Positions 15,285 to 23,001 of a stretch of DNA of 40,936 bases are shown one piece after another. A program made the translations under genes and the position numbers. Each line of letters begins with the position of its first letter. The first letter of the stretch is position 1. The DNA is from Anaerolineae bacterium (GTDB taxonomy: Bacteria; Chloroflexota; Anaerolineae; CG2-30-64-16). The stretch lies in NCBI GenBank assembly GCA_026645775.1, contig JAPKMS010000206.1, forward strand, positions 1-40,936, given 5' to 3'. The notes under the pieces were generated by a model. The model had not been told where the DNA came from. It made no database searches and saw only the letters and a program-made list of their open reading frames with translations.

Positions 15285-16156
15285 GCCACACCTCCATCTT
15301 CACGTCTCACAAGCCGCAAGAAAATGGCCGCCGCGATCAGATCTGCGGTCGTGCCGGGGTTCAATGTGTGCCTCTCGTCGCGCAGGGCCCGGTCAAATGC
15401 CGCCAGGGCTTGCCGCCCGGCGGCGCTGAAAACACCGCCCAGTTGCAGAACTTCAGCCGCCTGCTCGGACACTTGGGCGCTCACCGCGGCCCCGCGCTTG
15501 CGCCCGATCAGCGTGTCGGGAACCTGCGCGAGGAGTGCCAGAAAACCCTGCACGATCGCCTGATCGAGCCGCTCGGCAGCATCGCCGGCCCGGGCCAAAG
15601 CCGGCAGCGCGATCTCGAACGTGATGGCGAAGTCGCTCACATACTCGCGCGCGATGGCATCGTGCGCCTGGCTCAACGCCATGGCCTCGCGCAACGTGAT
15701 GTCTGGGACGTCTCGCACATCGGCTTCCGGCGCCTGACCCAGCCCGCCGGGTGCGGCCAACCGGATCGCAGCGTACACCGACCGGGCATCTTCCACCGTC
15801 AGGCCGGCCAGCACCCGCGCCAGATTCGCTCGGATGTCGCCCGGCGCCGTGCAGGCCTTGGCGAGCGGCGCCAGCAAGAGGACCATGCCCAGGTTCGTGT
15901 TGGAGCCCACCAGCTTGCGCGTGGCATTGACCGCGTCCCAAACGATCTGTCCAACGCTGTTTTGCTCCGCCCGCGCAAAGGCAGCGCCGATGGCGGCGGC
16001 ACTCAGGAGGAAATCTTCGAAGCGCGTATCGGTGAAATCGGCCGTGCGATGGACATTGCCCGGCTTGGCCGCGCTGACCTCAAGCAGGCAGGCGGCTTGT
16101 GCCGCGAGCGCGACACCCTCAGCCGAGCGGGGCAGCATAGGCCAGCCGCGTCTCAT
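15281..16156 (-). CDS. Triphosphoribosyl-dephospho-CoA synthase family protein (CitG/MdcB-like)
   Basis: The 291-residue product has the hallmark CitG motifs: AAKPGNVHRTADFTDTRFEDF near residue 30, GSNTNLGMVLLLAPLA in the middle, and HTLNPGTTADLIAAAIFLRL at the C-terminus. Classic CitG makes the prosthetic-group precursor of citrate or malonate lyases, but no lyase genes are present. Homologues are regular members of H4MPT gene clusters in methylotrophs, where they may attach a phosphoribosyl unit to a cofactor. The ATG overlaps the TGA of the RimK-like gene. Specific role unknown. Confidence 0.8.
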   Translation of the reverse strand: MRRGWPMLPRSAEGVALAAQAACLLEVSAAKPGNVHRTADFTDTRFEDFLLSAAAIGAAFARAEQNSVGQIVWDAVNATRKLVGSNTNLGMVLLLAPLAKACTAPGDIRANLARVLAGLTVEDARSVYAAIRLAAPGGLGQAPEADVRDVPDITLREAMALSQAHDAIAREYVSDFAITFEIALPALARAGDAAERLDQAIVQGFLALLAQVPDTLIGRKRGAAVSAQVSEQAAEVLQLGGVFSAAGRQALAAFDRALRDERHTLNPGTTADLIAAAIFLRLVRREDGGVA

Positions 16157-17040
16157 GGGCGAATCAGCCCAAGCACGTGATCCGCGATGGCGCCCGCGAT
16201 GTCGAACGCGACGGTGGTTTGCAGGCCGTGCCAGCCCGGAATGCTGTTGACTTCCAGGACGAACGGATCACCCTGTTGGCTGCAAACGATGTCCACCCCC
16301 GCGTAGTCCGTGCCCACCAGACTGGCCGCGCGCAGTGCCAGCGCGGTCAGAGCCGGATCGAGCGCCAGCGCTTCGCTGCGGGCGCCCTGTGCCACGTTCG
16401 TTTTCCAGCCGTTCCCGCGCCGCGCCGACGCAGCCAGGAGCTGCCCGCCCAAAACGAAGGCTCGGATGTCCCAGTCGTCGTGCGGGATATACTCTTGCAG
16501 GTAATACACGTAACGTCCAAGCTCCAACGCCCGAAAAATGCGATGGGCCAGGTCCGCGTCGGTGAGGCGCATCATGCCTTTGCCTTCGGAGCCGAACAGC
16601 GGTTTCAGGATCACGTCGCCGCCCAGCTCGCCAAAGGCGGCCGCGGCTTCATCGAAGCATTCGGTCACAATCGTGCGCGGGGTGGGCAGACCGGCGTCCT
16701 CAAGCAAGCTGGAGGTGTAGTACTTGTCCACGGTCTTTTCGATGGCGCTGGCCGAATTGATCACGCGCAGCCCCATGTTTTCCAGGCGGTGCAGCAGATC
16801 CACGCGGAAGATGACCTGTTCCAGCGAGGCGATCGGGATGCCGCGCACCACCAACGCGTCGCAATCATCGATGGCGATACCGCGGGCGCTGGCGCGCGGC
16901 GCAGCCGCCACGCGGCCCACCAGCCGGGTGCTGTTGAAATGCTCGACCGTCACACCCCGCTGCTCCAACGCTTCTTGCAAGCGTACGACGTGCCAGCCGC
17001 CGGGCTCGGAAGCCATGATGCCGATCTTCACATCACCCAC
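16153..17040 (-). CDS. RimK-like ATP-grasp glutamate ligase (MptN-type candidate)
   Basis: The 295-residue product shows a RimK-type ATP-grasp layout: the hinge DAGLPTPRTIVTE, the loop VILKPLFGSEGKGMMRL, DWDIRAFVLGG, and the metal site VLEVNSIPGWHGLQ. RimK relatives add glutamate to cofactors: MptN to H4MPT, CofF to F420, RimK to ribosomal S6. Placed directly between mch and the CitG-like gene, it most likely adds glutamates to the pterin or to methylofuran, which in methylotrophs carries a long glutamate chain. The GTG at 17040 overlaps the mch stop by eight bases; another GTG at 17031 is possible. Confidence 0.75.
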   Translation of the reverse strand: MGDVKIGIMASEPGGWHVVRLQEALEQRGVTVEHFNSTRLVGRVAAAPRASARGIAIDDCDALVVRGIPIASLEQVIFRVDLLHRLENMGLRVINSASAIEKTVDKYYTSSLLEDAGLPTPRTIVTECFDEAAAAFGELGGDVILKPLFGSEGKGMMRLTDADLAHRIFRALELGRYVYYLQEYIPHDDWDIRAFVLGGQLLAASARRGNGWKTNVAQGARSEALALDPALTALALRAASLVGTDYAGVDIVCSQQGDPFVLEVNSIPGWHGLQTTVAFDIAGAIADHVLGLIRP

Positions 17041-17998
17041 CCAACAACGAAGCGCTCAGGACCCCGGCATTCAGCCGGCCCGCCGTGAAACTCCGGCCGC
17101 TGGCGACGTTGTTGATCGTCACCTGCGCCGGGCTGAACAGAAGCGGATCGATCGCATAGAAATCGCCGCCGTACTGCTTGAACAGACGATAGAACGGCTG
17201 ACCATAGTCGCGCGAGGCCGACGACGGGATGCGGTCGATCAAGTCGGCCAATTCGGCGTCGTCTGCGCGGACGGTGTAGAAGACCCGGCCGCCGTACAGG
17301 ACGCAGTCGTTGGTGCGGCCGATGGCGTGCATATCGTCCTTATCCACCGGGGCGATCGGCGCGGCGCCGTAACCGCTCAGCACCTGGCGGACGTCGAACC
17401 CCAGTTCGACCAGCTTGTGCAAGCCGGTTTCCACCACGCGCGCCGAGATCTGAATGCCGCCCGCCAACGACGCGGTCGGTGCGATCAACAACGTCAGCGC
17501 CGCGACGGGCACGCCGCACTTATCAGCGATGTACGCGGCCACTTCGTCGGTAGGCAACTGACGGCTCTCCAGCACGATCACGGCCGAGTCAGCCTGGTCG
17601 CGGTAGCCAAGCTTGTCGTACAGCTTCTCGACAACCGCCAGCGCACGCGCCGGCCCGGAGCCCATCGCGAAGTACTTCCCGCGCTTGATGGCCCACCCCG
17701 CGTATTGCGCGGCCATGCAGCCGATGGCCGGCTGGTCGACGGCCACGCCGAGGCCCGGCAGCCAGAACGCGGGGCCTTCATCCGCCCCGAACGCCAGTGG
17801 CAAAAAAGTCACCTGGCCCAATCCGCCCATGCAGACCTCGGCCAGGTATTTGCCGGCCTGCAAACCGCCCGGCGCGGCGACGCCACAATCCAGCAGGCGC
17901 GCGCCGCCGGGCAACCGTGACACCGTGATGCCGAGCACGTCGGCCTGCGCGGCCATCTGTTCGACAAGCGCAGCCGCTGCCCTGTTGACGCTGATCAT
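17033..17998 (-). CDS. mch: Methenyl-H4MPT cyclohydrolase, copy 1
   Basis: The 321-residue product opens ISVNRAAAALVEQMA and carries the conserved FWLPGLGVAVDQPAIGCMAAQYAGW, ATGSGPARAL-like segment (FAMGSGPARAL), TNDCVLYGG and DFYAIDPLLFSPAQVTINN regions of Mch. The enzyme interconverts methenyl-H4MPT and N5-formyl-H4MPT in the cytoplasm, between MtdB and Ftr. It sits in the fhc operon directly after fhcC with an ATGA overlap, the arrangement expected for a housekeeping copy. A second mch lies at 26600-27553. Length and motifs are complete, so this copy should be active. Confidence 0.95.
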   Translation of the reverse strand: MISVNRAAAALVEQMAAQADVLGITVSRLPGGARLLDCGVAAPGGLQAGKYLAEVCMGGLGQVTFLPLAFGADEGPAFWLPGLGVAVDQPAIGCMAAQYAGWAIKRGKYFAMGSGPARALAVVEKLYDKLGYRDQADSAVIVLESRQLPTDEVAAYIADKCGVPVAALTLLIAPTASLAGGIQISARVVETGLHKLVELGFDVRQVLSGYGAAPIAPVDKDDMHAIGRTNDCVLYGGRVFYTVRADDAELADLIDRIPSSASRDYGQPFYRLFKQYGGDFYAIDPLLFSPAQVTINNVASGRSFTAGRLNAGVLSASLLGG

Positions 17999-18804
17999 GC
18001 TGCCTCCCACACCAGGATCTCACCTTTGCCCAGCGCCGTCATGTCACCGCTGTAGCGCCGATACCGGCCGTGTAGGTAGGCCTCCGGCACCGCCACGCCC
18101 AACCCGGCCAGGTGGCGCAGGAGCAGACCCATAAACGGCGGCGCATACGTGCAGGCATAACGGTACGAAGGGAGCAGGCGCGGCGGCTTGAAAGCCACGA
18201 CGGTGCCCCGTTTGAGAGCCGCGCCGGTCCGCTCGCCCAACTCACCGAAAACGACCACCGTGCCCGCGATCATGAACGCGCCGGTGAAGTCACCACTGTT
18301 GCCGCCGATGACGATCAAGCCGCGGCGCATCGCCGTCCCCGCCTCATTGCCGGCATCGCCATCTACGATGATAACGCCGCGATTCATCCCCTTTGGGCTG
18401 CCGCGATAGCCCGCGCCCAGGCAGTGGCCCGCATTCCCGCGGATGTGGATGTGGCCGCCCTGCATTTCCGCGCCGGCCCAATCCCCGACAGCGCCATCGA
18501 CCATGATCCGGCCGCCCCGCATCCCCGCGCCCAGGTGCATGCCGGCATTGCCGCGCACATGGATCTGGCCCTGCGTCATGCCGGCGCCGATCAGCTTCAC
18601 ACGTGCGAGGTCGCCTTCGAGGACGATTTCAGGCCCGCCGTCGCCGGAGACTGCAAAGAACTCACCCAGGCAGGCCTTCCGGTTGCCGACGTTGACCGGG
18701 AGCGCGGCGATCTCGTCCGCGGTCTTGCCGATGAAACGATCGGGCGAAATCGATTCCGCCTCAAGGGGAACCTCCGGCAGGTCTTTGAGCTGCAAAGTCG
18801 TCAT
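17995..18804 (-). CDS. fhcC: Formyltransferase/hydrolase (formylmethanofuran dehydrogenase) subunit C
   Basis: The 269-residue product is built from repeated short blades such as GAGMTQGQIHVRGNAGMHLG, GGRIMVDGAVGDWAGAEM and GLIVIGGNSGDFTGAFM. These form the right-handed beta-helix shared with the glutamate synthase C-terminal domain. In the archaeal and bacterial complexes subunit C is the scaffold joining A, B and the formyltransferase. The ATG overlaps the ftr stop as ATGA, and its own stop overlaps mch the same way, implying translational coupling and fixed stoichiometry. Confidence 0.93.
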   Translation of the reverse strand: MTTLQLKDLPEVPLEAESISPDRFIGKTADEIAALPVNVGNRKACLGEFFAVSGDGGPEIVLEGDLARVKLIGAGMTQGQIHVRGNAGMHLGAGMRGGRIMVDGAVGDWAGAEMQGGHIHIRGNAGHCLGAGYRGSPKGMNRGVIIVDGDAGNEAGTAMRRGLIVIGGNSGDFTGAFMIAGTVVVFGELGERTGAALKRGTVVAFKPPRLLPSYRYACTYAPPFMGLLLRHLAGLGVAVPEAYLHGRYRRYSGDMTALGKGEILVWEAA

Positions 18805-19688
18805 GCTTGCCCCTCCAGTACCCGGCACAGGTGGATCTGGAACTGGCCGAGCGTGCCGCCATAGTTGCCGGCCGAGATGCGCCGGATGCCCGGAATGCAG
18901 GCCGCGCGCACGCCGACCCGGGTGGCTTCCTCCACCGCGGCCAGATCGAGCCCGTCGATCACAATTTCCAGGACGGAATTGACGCCCTCGGGCAACGCCG
19001 TGTCGGTAATCCCCCGCAGCGTCGGACAGTAAGCATCGTTGGTCGAGGCGATCAGCGCCTTGTAGCGCGAGCTGGTTTTGCTGCCGCTTCGCACAATGCC
19101 GCCAGGGAAAGGCAGGATGACGCCCGGCGCCTGTCGCATGGCGGCTGCCGCGCACTCCGCCGCCCGGAGGGTGACCTCGGCATCTTCACCCAGGATCAGG
19201 AAGTTTCCACCGCCTACTGCGCGCTGCATGCCAAACTTCTCTTCGATCAGGAACTCGCCTTCCATCACCGGGATGCGCCAGAAGCGCCGGCCGCCAACCA
19301 GCTTGCTCGCCTGGAAGCTGTCGCCGAAGAAACGCAACTGGCCGCCGATGGGCATGGTCAGCGGGCTATCCAGGCCGTTGAAGCAGGCGGTGGTCGGGCA
19401 CGTCAGCACACACTGGCCGATGCGCTCCATCAGGCGCTTGGGCAGGTCCTCCTTGCCCGGCGTGAACAGCAGGACGCTGACACCGGGGCGGCCATCCGGG
19501 GTATCGGTTGCCACCCCCTCGATGCCCGCCTCGCACTTGCAGCCGATCACCGACGTGGCAAACCCGGTCATGGTGGTCGCTGCGATCATCGCCCAGCGCG
19601 CGTTGCAGGCCGTGATGATGACCCGGCTGCCCCACATCTTGAACGCTTCAGCGAAGGTCTCTTCGATCTCCACCCCATTGAGATACAT
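18801..19688 (-). CDS. fhcD: Formylmethanofuran:H4MPT formyltransferase (Ftr/FhcD)
   Basis: The 295-residue product contains the family opening NGVEIEETFAEAFKMWGSRV, SVIGCKCEAGIEG, GKEDLPKRLMERIGQCVLTCPTT-type segment (residues about 75-100) and the FPGGIVRSGSKTSSRYK region. Ftr transfers the formyl group between H4MPT and methanofuran; in bacteria it is subunit D of the Fhc complex. Length is normal for the family. The ATG is preceded by GGGAG. The spacer to fhcA holds a short tandem repeat (19708-19731). The operon order fhcB-fhcA-fhcD-fhcC resembles that of methylotrophs. Confidence 0.95.
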   Translation of the reverse strand: MYLNGVEIEETFAEAFKMWGSRVIITACNARWAMIAATTMTGFATSVIGCKCEAGIEGVATDTPDGRPGVSVLLFTPGKEDLPKRLMERIGQCVLTCPTTACFNGLDSPLTMPIGGQLRFFGDSFQASKLVGGRRFWRIPVMEGEFLIEEKFGMQRAVGGGNFLILGEDAEVTLRAAECAAAAMRQAPGVILPFPGGIVRSGSKTSSRYKALIASTNDAYCPTLRGITDTALPEGVNSVLEIVIDGLDLAAVEEATRVGVRAACIPGIRRISAGNYGGTLGQFQIHLCRVLEGQA

Positions 19689-19707
19689 AGAAGAACGCTC
19701 CCTTTCT

Positions 19708-19731
19708 AACGTTCCAACGTTCTAACGTTCA
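19708..19731. repeat. Three 8-base tandem units at the fhcA-ftr junction
   Basis: AACGTTCC, AACGTTCT and AACGTTCA follow one another without gaps. Each contains the palindrome AACGTT. The array covers the last codons of fhcA and the short spacer before ftr. It may be neutral slippage or a protein or RNA site that tunes the ratio of the two subunits. Confidence 0.75.
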
Positions 19732-21350
19732 TGACAGGGCACGGCGACGCGGTCGGGCAGGTAGTGTTCGAGCTGCACCGGGTAGTTTTCAAAGTCCACC
19801 GTGTAGTACCGCTCGAAATCGTCGCTGATCGCGGCCTCGATTTGCCCATCATAGCCCGGCGTCACGTGCAGGCAGCGGCCCGGCTGGTCGCGCACGATGC
19901 GGCCGTCACGGGCGACAATCTGCCCGCCCTTGATGACGTAGCGCGGGTGATAGAACATCTCCTTGGGATCTTCCACTTGCGGGTAGATAGCGATGTCCGC
20001 GTCCGCGCCGACGCCCAGGTGTCCCTTGTTCGCCAGGCCCAGACAGCGCGCCGGGCCCGCGCGGGTGATCGTCACAATCTCAGAGAGCGTGTACTCGCGC
20101 CGCAGATCCTTGAGGCCGCTCCGCGTGCTGGCCGCGCTGTGAACGCCCGCCAGCGTGGCCGCCCGATAATCGGCATCCATCAGCAGCTTGATGATGTCGG
20201 GATACGCGTGGAACGGGCCTGCATTCGGATGATCGGTGGTGAGGTACATGCGCCAGGGATCATCGATCAACAACGCCAACTCCAGGCCGATGGCCCACTG
20301 CACCGCGTTGACCGCGCTGCGCTTGCTGAACTGATAGGGCACCACCCCCGCGCTGGTCTCCATCTCGACATCCGCGTTGGCCCACTTGTGCCCGGACAGC
20401 TCATACAGCCGGTGCTGCCAGGGCCCATCGGCCGTCATCGTGGTCACCGGGCCGAAAACCACCTGGCCCATGTCCACCGTGACGTTACGATGGCTGTTCA
20501 CGTAATCCGCGATCTCCGCTGCGCCAGAGCGGATGTCGCTCCAACCGGCGCCGCCGTACGCGTTGAATTGGGCGTGGGTGATGTGCACCGGCAGGCCATC
20601 GAGGGCTTGCAGCGTCTGCAGCGTCGTCGCGACGTTACCCGGTGACCCCAGGTTGTTGCAGTGCAGATGGATCACGTGGGGCAGGCCCAATTCCTGCTGC
20701 ACGCGCGCCAGGCTTGTCACGATCTGCCGCGGCGTCACTGGGAAGGTGTCGGCCGGCTCATCGATGTCGTTGACGTTGCGGCCCCATTTCCAGGTATCGA
20801 CGCCGGCCGGGTTGACGATCTTGATCGCATAGCCCCCGGTCGCGTTCAGCAGCCAGGCGACGTAGTCTTTGAGTCGGGCAAAGTCGTTCTCCGCGATATA
20901 CTTCAGCACGAAGTAGTTGTTCCCCATCAGACATAGGAAGCCGTGGTCCAGGATGGGCATATCGTTGAGCTCTTCGTGCACGTGACGCGCGCCCAACGGC
21001 GGGGCAGCCGCTTCCATCACCGTGGTGTAACCCAACTGCGCCATGTGATAGCCCATCGCAAAAGTGGAAGGCACCGTATGGCCGACCCCCGACCGGGTCA
21101 GCGCGGTGCGCGGGATGGGCATCGCGCGGTGGTCTTCCGGGCGCATCTTGCGCCCGGCATTAACCTTGGCGCCGGCCACGTGGGCATGAAACTCGACGCC
21201 GCCCGGCATCACGATCAGGCCCTGCGCATCGATGACTTGGCCGCCCTCGACAGCCGCCACGATCTTGCCGTCGGCCACGCAGATATCCCGGACCTCGCCT
21301 GCGATGCCGTTTGCAGGATCGTACACCGTGCCATTAATGATCCGGAGCAT
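19722..21350 (-). CDS. fhcA: Formyltransferase/hydrolase (formylmethanofuran dehydrogenase) subunit A
   Basis: The 542-residue product is an amidohydrolase-fold subunit with the dinuclear-zinc motif EFHAHVAG (H55, H57), a lysine at 177 in AIKIVNPAG in the place of the carboxylated lysine of archaeal FwdA, the later HLHCNN and HITHAQFNAYGG histidine segments and the YLTTDHPNAG aspartate. Subunit A interconverts formyl-methanofuran and formate plus methanofuran. In archaea the formate passes along a tunnel to subunit B. The ATG at 21350 has a strong AAGGAGGTGA five bases upstream, lying inside the end of fhcB. All expected metal ligands appear present. Confidence 0.95.
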   Translation of the reverse strand: MLRIINGTVYDPANGIAGEVRDICVADGKIVAAVEGGQVIDAQGLIVMPGGVEFHAHVAGAKVNAGRKMRPEDHRAMPIPRTALTRSGVGHTVPSTFAMGYHMAQLGYTTVMEAAAPPLGARHVHEELNDMPILDHGFLCLMGNNYFVLKYIAENDFARLKDYVAWLLNATGGYAIKIVNPAGVDTWKWGRNVNDIDEPADTFPVTPRQIVTSLARVQQELGLPHVIHLHCNNLGSPGNVATTLQTLQALDGLPVHITHAQFNAYGGAGWSDIRSGAAEIADYVNSHRNVTVDMGQVVFGPVTTMTADGPWQHRLYELSGHKWANADVEMETSAGVVPYQFSKRSAVNAVQWAIGLELALLIDDPWRMYLTTDHPNAGPFHAYPDIIKLLMDADYRAATLAGVHSAASTRSGLKDLRREYTLSEIVTITRAGPARCLGLANKGHLGVGADADIAIYPQVEDPKEMFYHPRYVIKGGQIVARDGRIVRDQPGRCLHVTPGYDGQIEAAISDDFERYYTVDFENYPVQLEHYLPDRVAVPCHER

Positions 21351-21351
21351 A

Positions 21352-22656
21352 TCAGTCACCTCCTTGGCCGATCGTCTGCAGGCGGCGGACTTCGGCCACC
21401 AGGCGGCTCAACACCTCTTCGTCGTTCGGATAGGGCGAAGGCAGGAAGCTGCGCAGCATGAGCGGCACGTTGTCCATCCGGTAGATCGTCCCCGCGGCGC
21501 TGATGCCCGCCGTCGCGGTCATGATGGCAACCCTGGCGATCTTCGTCGTCTCGCTGGGATGCGTGTCCAGGACGATCGTCGGGATCTGCGCCAGGCGGCG
21601 CGTGGCTGAGCGCGGAAAGTTGGAGGCCGGGTCCGAGGCGACAACCAGGACTGCATCCGCCTCATTGCGGGCCAGCAGATCGACCGCCGTAAATTCACCG
21701 GGATTAAAGCGCGGATAGCCGCGGCTGAAGTTGACGGCAAAGGGATAGCCCGTCTGCCAGGCCAGCACGTTGTCGATGCCGGTGACATTGCCGTGGCCGC
21801 GCATGGGGATGACGGCAAACTTGGTGTAGCTCTGCAGATCGCGCGCCAGCATGAAGGCCGCCGTCATGTTCATGTGGCGGCCGCGGCTCTGGGTCAGTCC
21901 CTGGCCGACGAAGAAGACGCCGAACTTGCACTTCTTGAGGCGCTCGGCAAGGTCCCCCAATTGAGCCAGCGAAAGGCCGGTGTCGGCGACGGCCGCTTCA
22001 TCGATGGCGATACCGCGGATCAAGCAGCGCAGCGCCCAGAACACCTCGAAGTCGCGGCCGGGCTTGATCTGGAGGAAGATGTCCACCGCCCGGCTGCTGG
22101 GGGTGGGCCGCACGTCGACCAGCACCACCGTGCGGCCCTTGCGGCCAGTGGGCGTGAACAGGCCCTTCGGGGTGACGGCATAGCGCGTGAAGTGGCGCGG
22201 GTGCGACTCGGCCGGGTTCGAACCCCAATAGATCACCAGGTCCGCCCGGTTCTTGACCTCGCCCAGCGTACACGACGGTTCGCCCACGGTCTGGAACCCC
22301 ATGCCCGAGGGGCCGTGACAGACGGAGGTGCAGCAGTCGATGTTGGCGCCCAGTAGATCGGCCAGCGCAACCGCCTGGCGTTGGGCCTCGCTGTAGGTGC
22401 TGCTCAGGCCGTAGATCAACGGGTAGCGGGCCGCGGCCAGGTAACTTGCTGCGGCGGCAATGGCTTGATCCAGGCTGGCCGGCTGGCCATCGATCAGCGC
22501 GGCCGGCTCATGCGCCTCCGCGGTGTGGCCCGTCAGCCAGGACTTGCTGAGCGCACAGGCCTGCTTCACGCCGGTGATTCGCCCCTCCTCGATGGTCACA
22601 GTGAGGTCATCGCAGACGCAGCCGCAGAAGGCGCAGACTACGTGTTCAACTTGCAT
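21352..22656 (-). CDS. fhcB: Formylmethanofuran dehydrogenase-type subunit B with intact Fe-S and metal-ligand cysteines
   Basis: The 434-residue product belongs to the molybdopterin oxidoreductase family. It keeps CAFCGCVCDDL at residues 8-18, with C8, C11 and C15 spaced as in archaeal FwdB, and C34 as the fourth [4Fe-4S] ligand. The Mo/W-ligand cysteine is in place as C113 in TSVCHGPS. Further FwdB-like segments are VKNRADLVIYWGSNPAESHP, GQGLTQSRGRH and FAVIPMRGHGNVTGIDN. In Methylorubrum, as I recall, FhcB has lost these cofactor sites and the complex works only as a hydrolase. Here they are intact, so formate/CO2 redox chemistry is plausible. GAGGAGG lies five bases before the ATG. Confidence 0.92.
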   Translation of the reverse strand: MQVEHVVCAFCGCVCDDLTVTIEEGRITGVKQACALSKSWLTGHTAEAHEPAALIDGQPASLDQAIAAAASYLAAARYPLIYGLSSTYSEAQRQAVALADLLGANIDCCTSVCHGPSGMGFQTVGEPSCTLGEVKNRADLVIYWGSNPAESHPRHFTRYAVTPKGLFTPTGRKGRTVVLVDVRPTPSSRAVDIFLQIKPGRDFEVFWALRCLIRGIAIDEAAVADTGLSLAQLGDLAERLKKCKFGVFFVGQGLTQSRGRHMNMTAAFMLARDLQSYTKFAVIPMRGHGNVTGIDNVLAWQTGYPFAVNFSRGYPRFNPGEFTAVDLLARNEADAVLVVASDPASNFPRSATRRLAQIPTIVLDTHPSETTKIARVAIMTATAGISAAGTIYRMDNVPLMLRSFLPSPYPNDEEVLSRLVAEVRRLQTIGQGGD

Positions 22657-22665
22657 GGTTCCTCC

Positions 22666-23001
22666 TCACATCTTACAGACGACAACGTCGAGCCGCTTGG
22701 AGTCCGGCATCCCGGATGCGCCGGTCTCCGTGCCCACCAGATCGCTTGAGGCGGGCCCAAAAGCGATGAAAGCCATGCCGATGGGCAAATCACCCCGCCG
22801 GCAGCGGACGTCGGTCTGTCCAAACGGGCTGCGCACCCGGATTTCGTCGCCATCCTGGACGTCCAGTTGCTGCATGTCGCTGCCGCTCATTTCCAGGGTG
22901 CTGACCGCTGCCCGGTACTCGGCGGAGTTTTTGCCCAGGTTCAGCCCCGTGCCCTGTTTCAGGCTGCGTCCCGTGATCAACACCAGTTTCAGTTCAGACA
23001 T
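22666..23001 (-). CDS. fwdD: Formylmethanofuran dehydrogenase subunit D (molybdopterin dinucleotide-binding)
   Basis: The 111-residue product starts KLVLITGRSLKQGTGLNLGK and contains LDVQDGDEIRVRSPFG and GMAFIAFGPASSDL, the small double-psi barrel that closes over the pterin dinucleotide in archaeal FwdD/FmdD. It sits ten bases upstream of fhcB and overlaps the preceding ATP-grasp gene by eight bases, so it is part of the operon. Bacterial formyltransferase/hydrolase complexes described in methylotrophs lack this subunit. Its presence supports a molybdopterin cofactor in subunit B. GGGAG precedes the ATG. Confidence 0.88.
   Translation of the reverse strand: MSELKLVLITGRSLKQGTGLNLGKNSAEYRAAVSTLEMSGSDMQQLDVQDGDEIRVRSPFGQTDVRCRRGDLPIGMAFIAFGPASSDLVGTETGASGMPDSKRLDVVVCKM

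Noticed and set aside
15281-16156. Part of a citrate or malonate lyase system
   Set aside because: No lyase subunit genes are present; the CitG-like protein belongs to the H4MPT operon.
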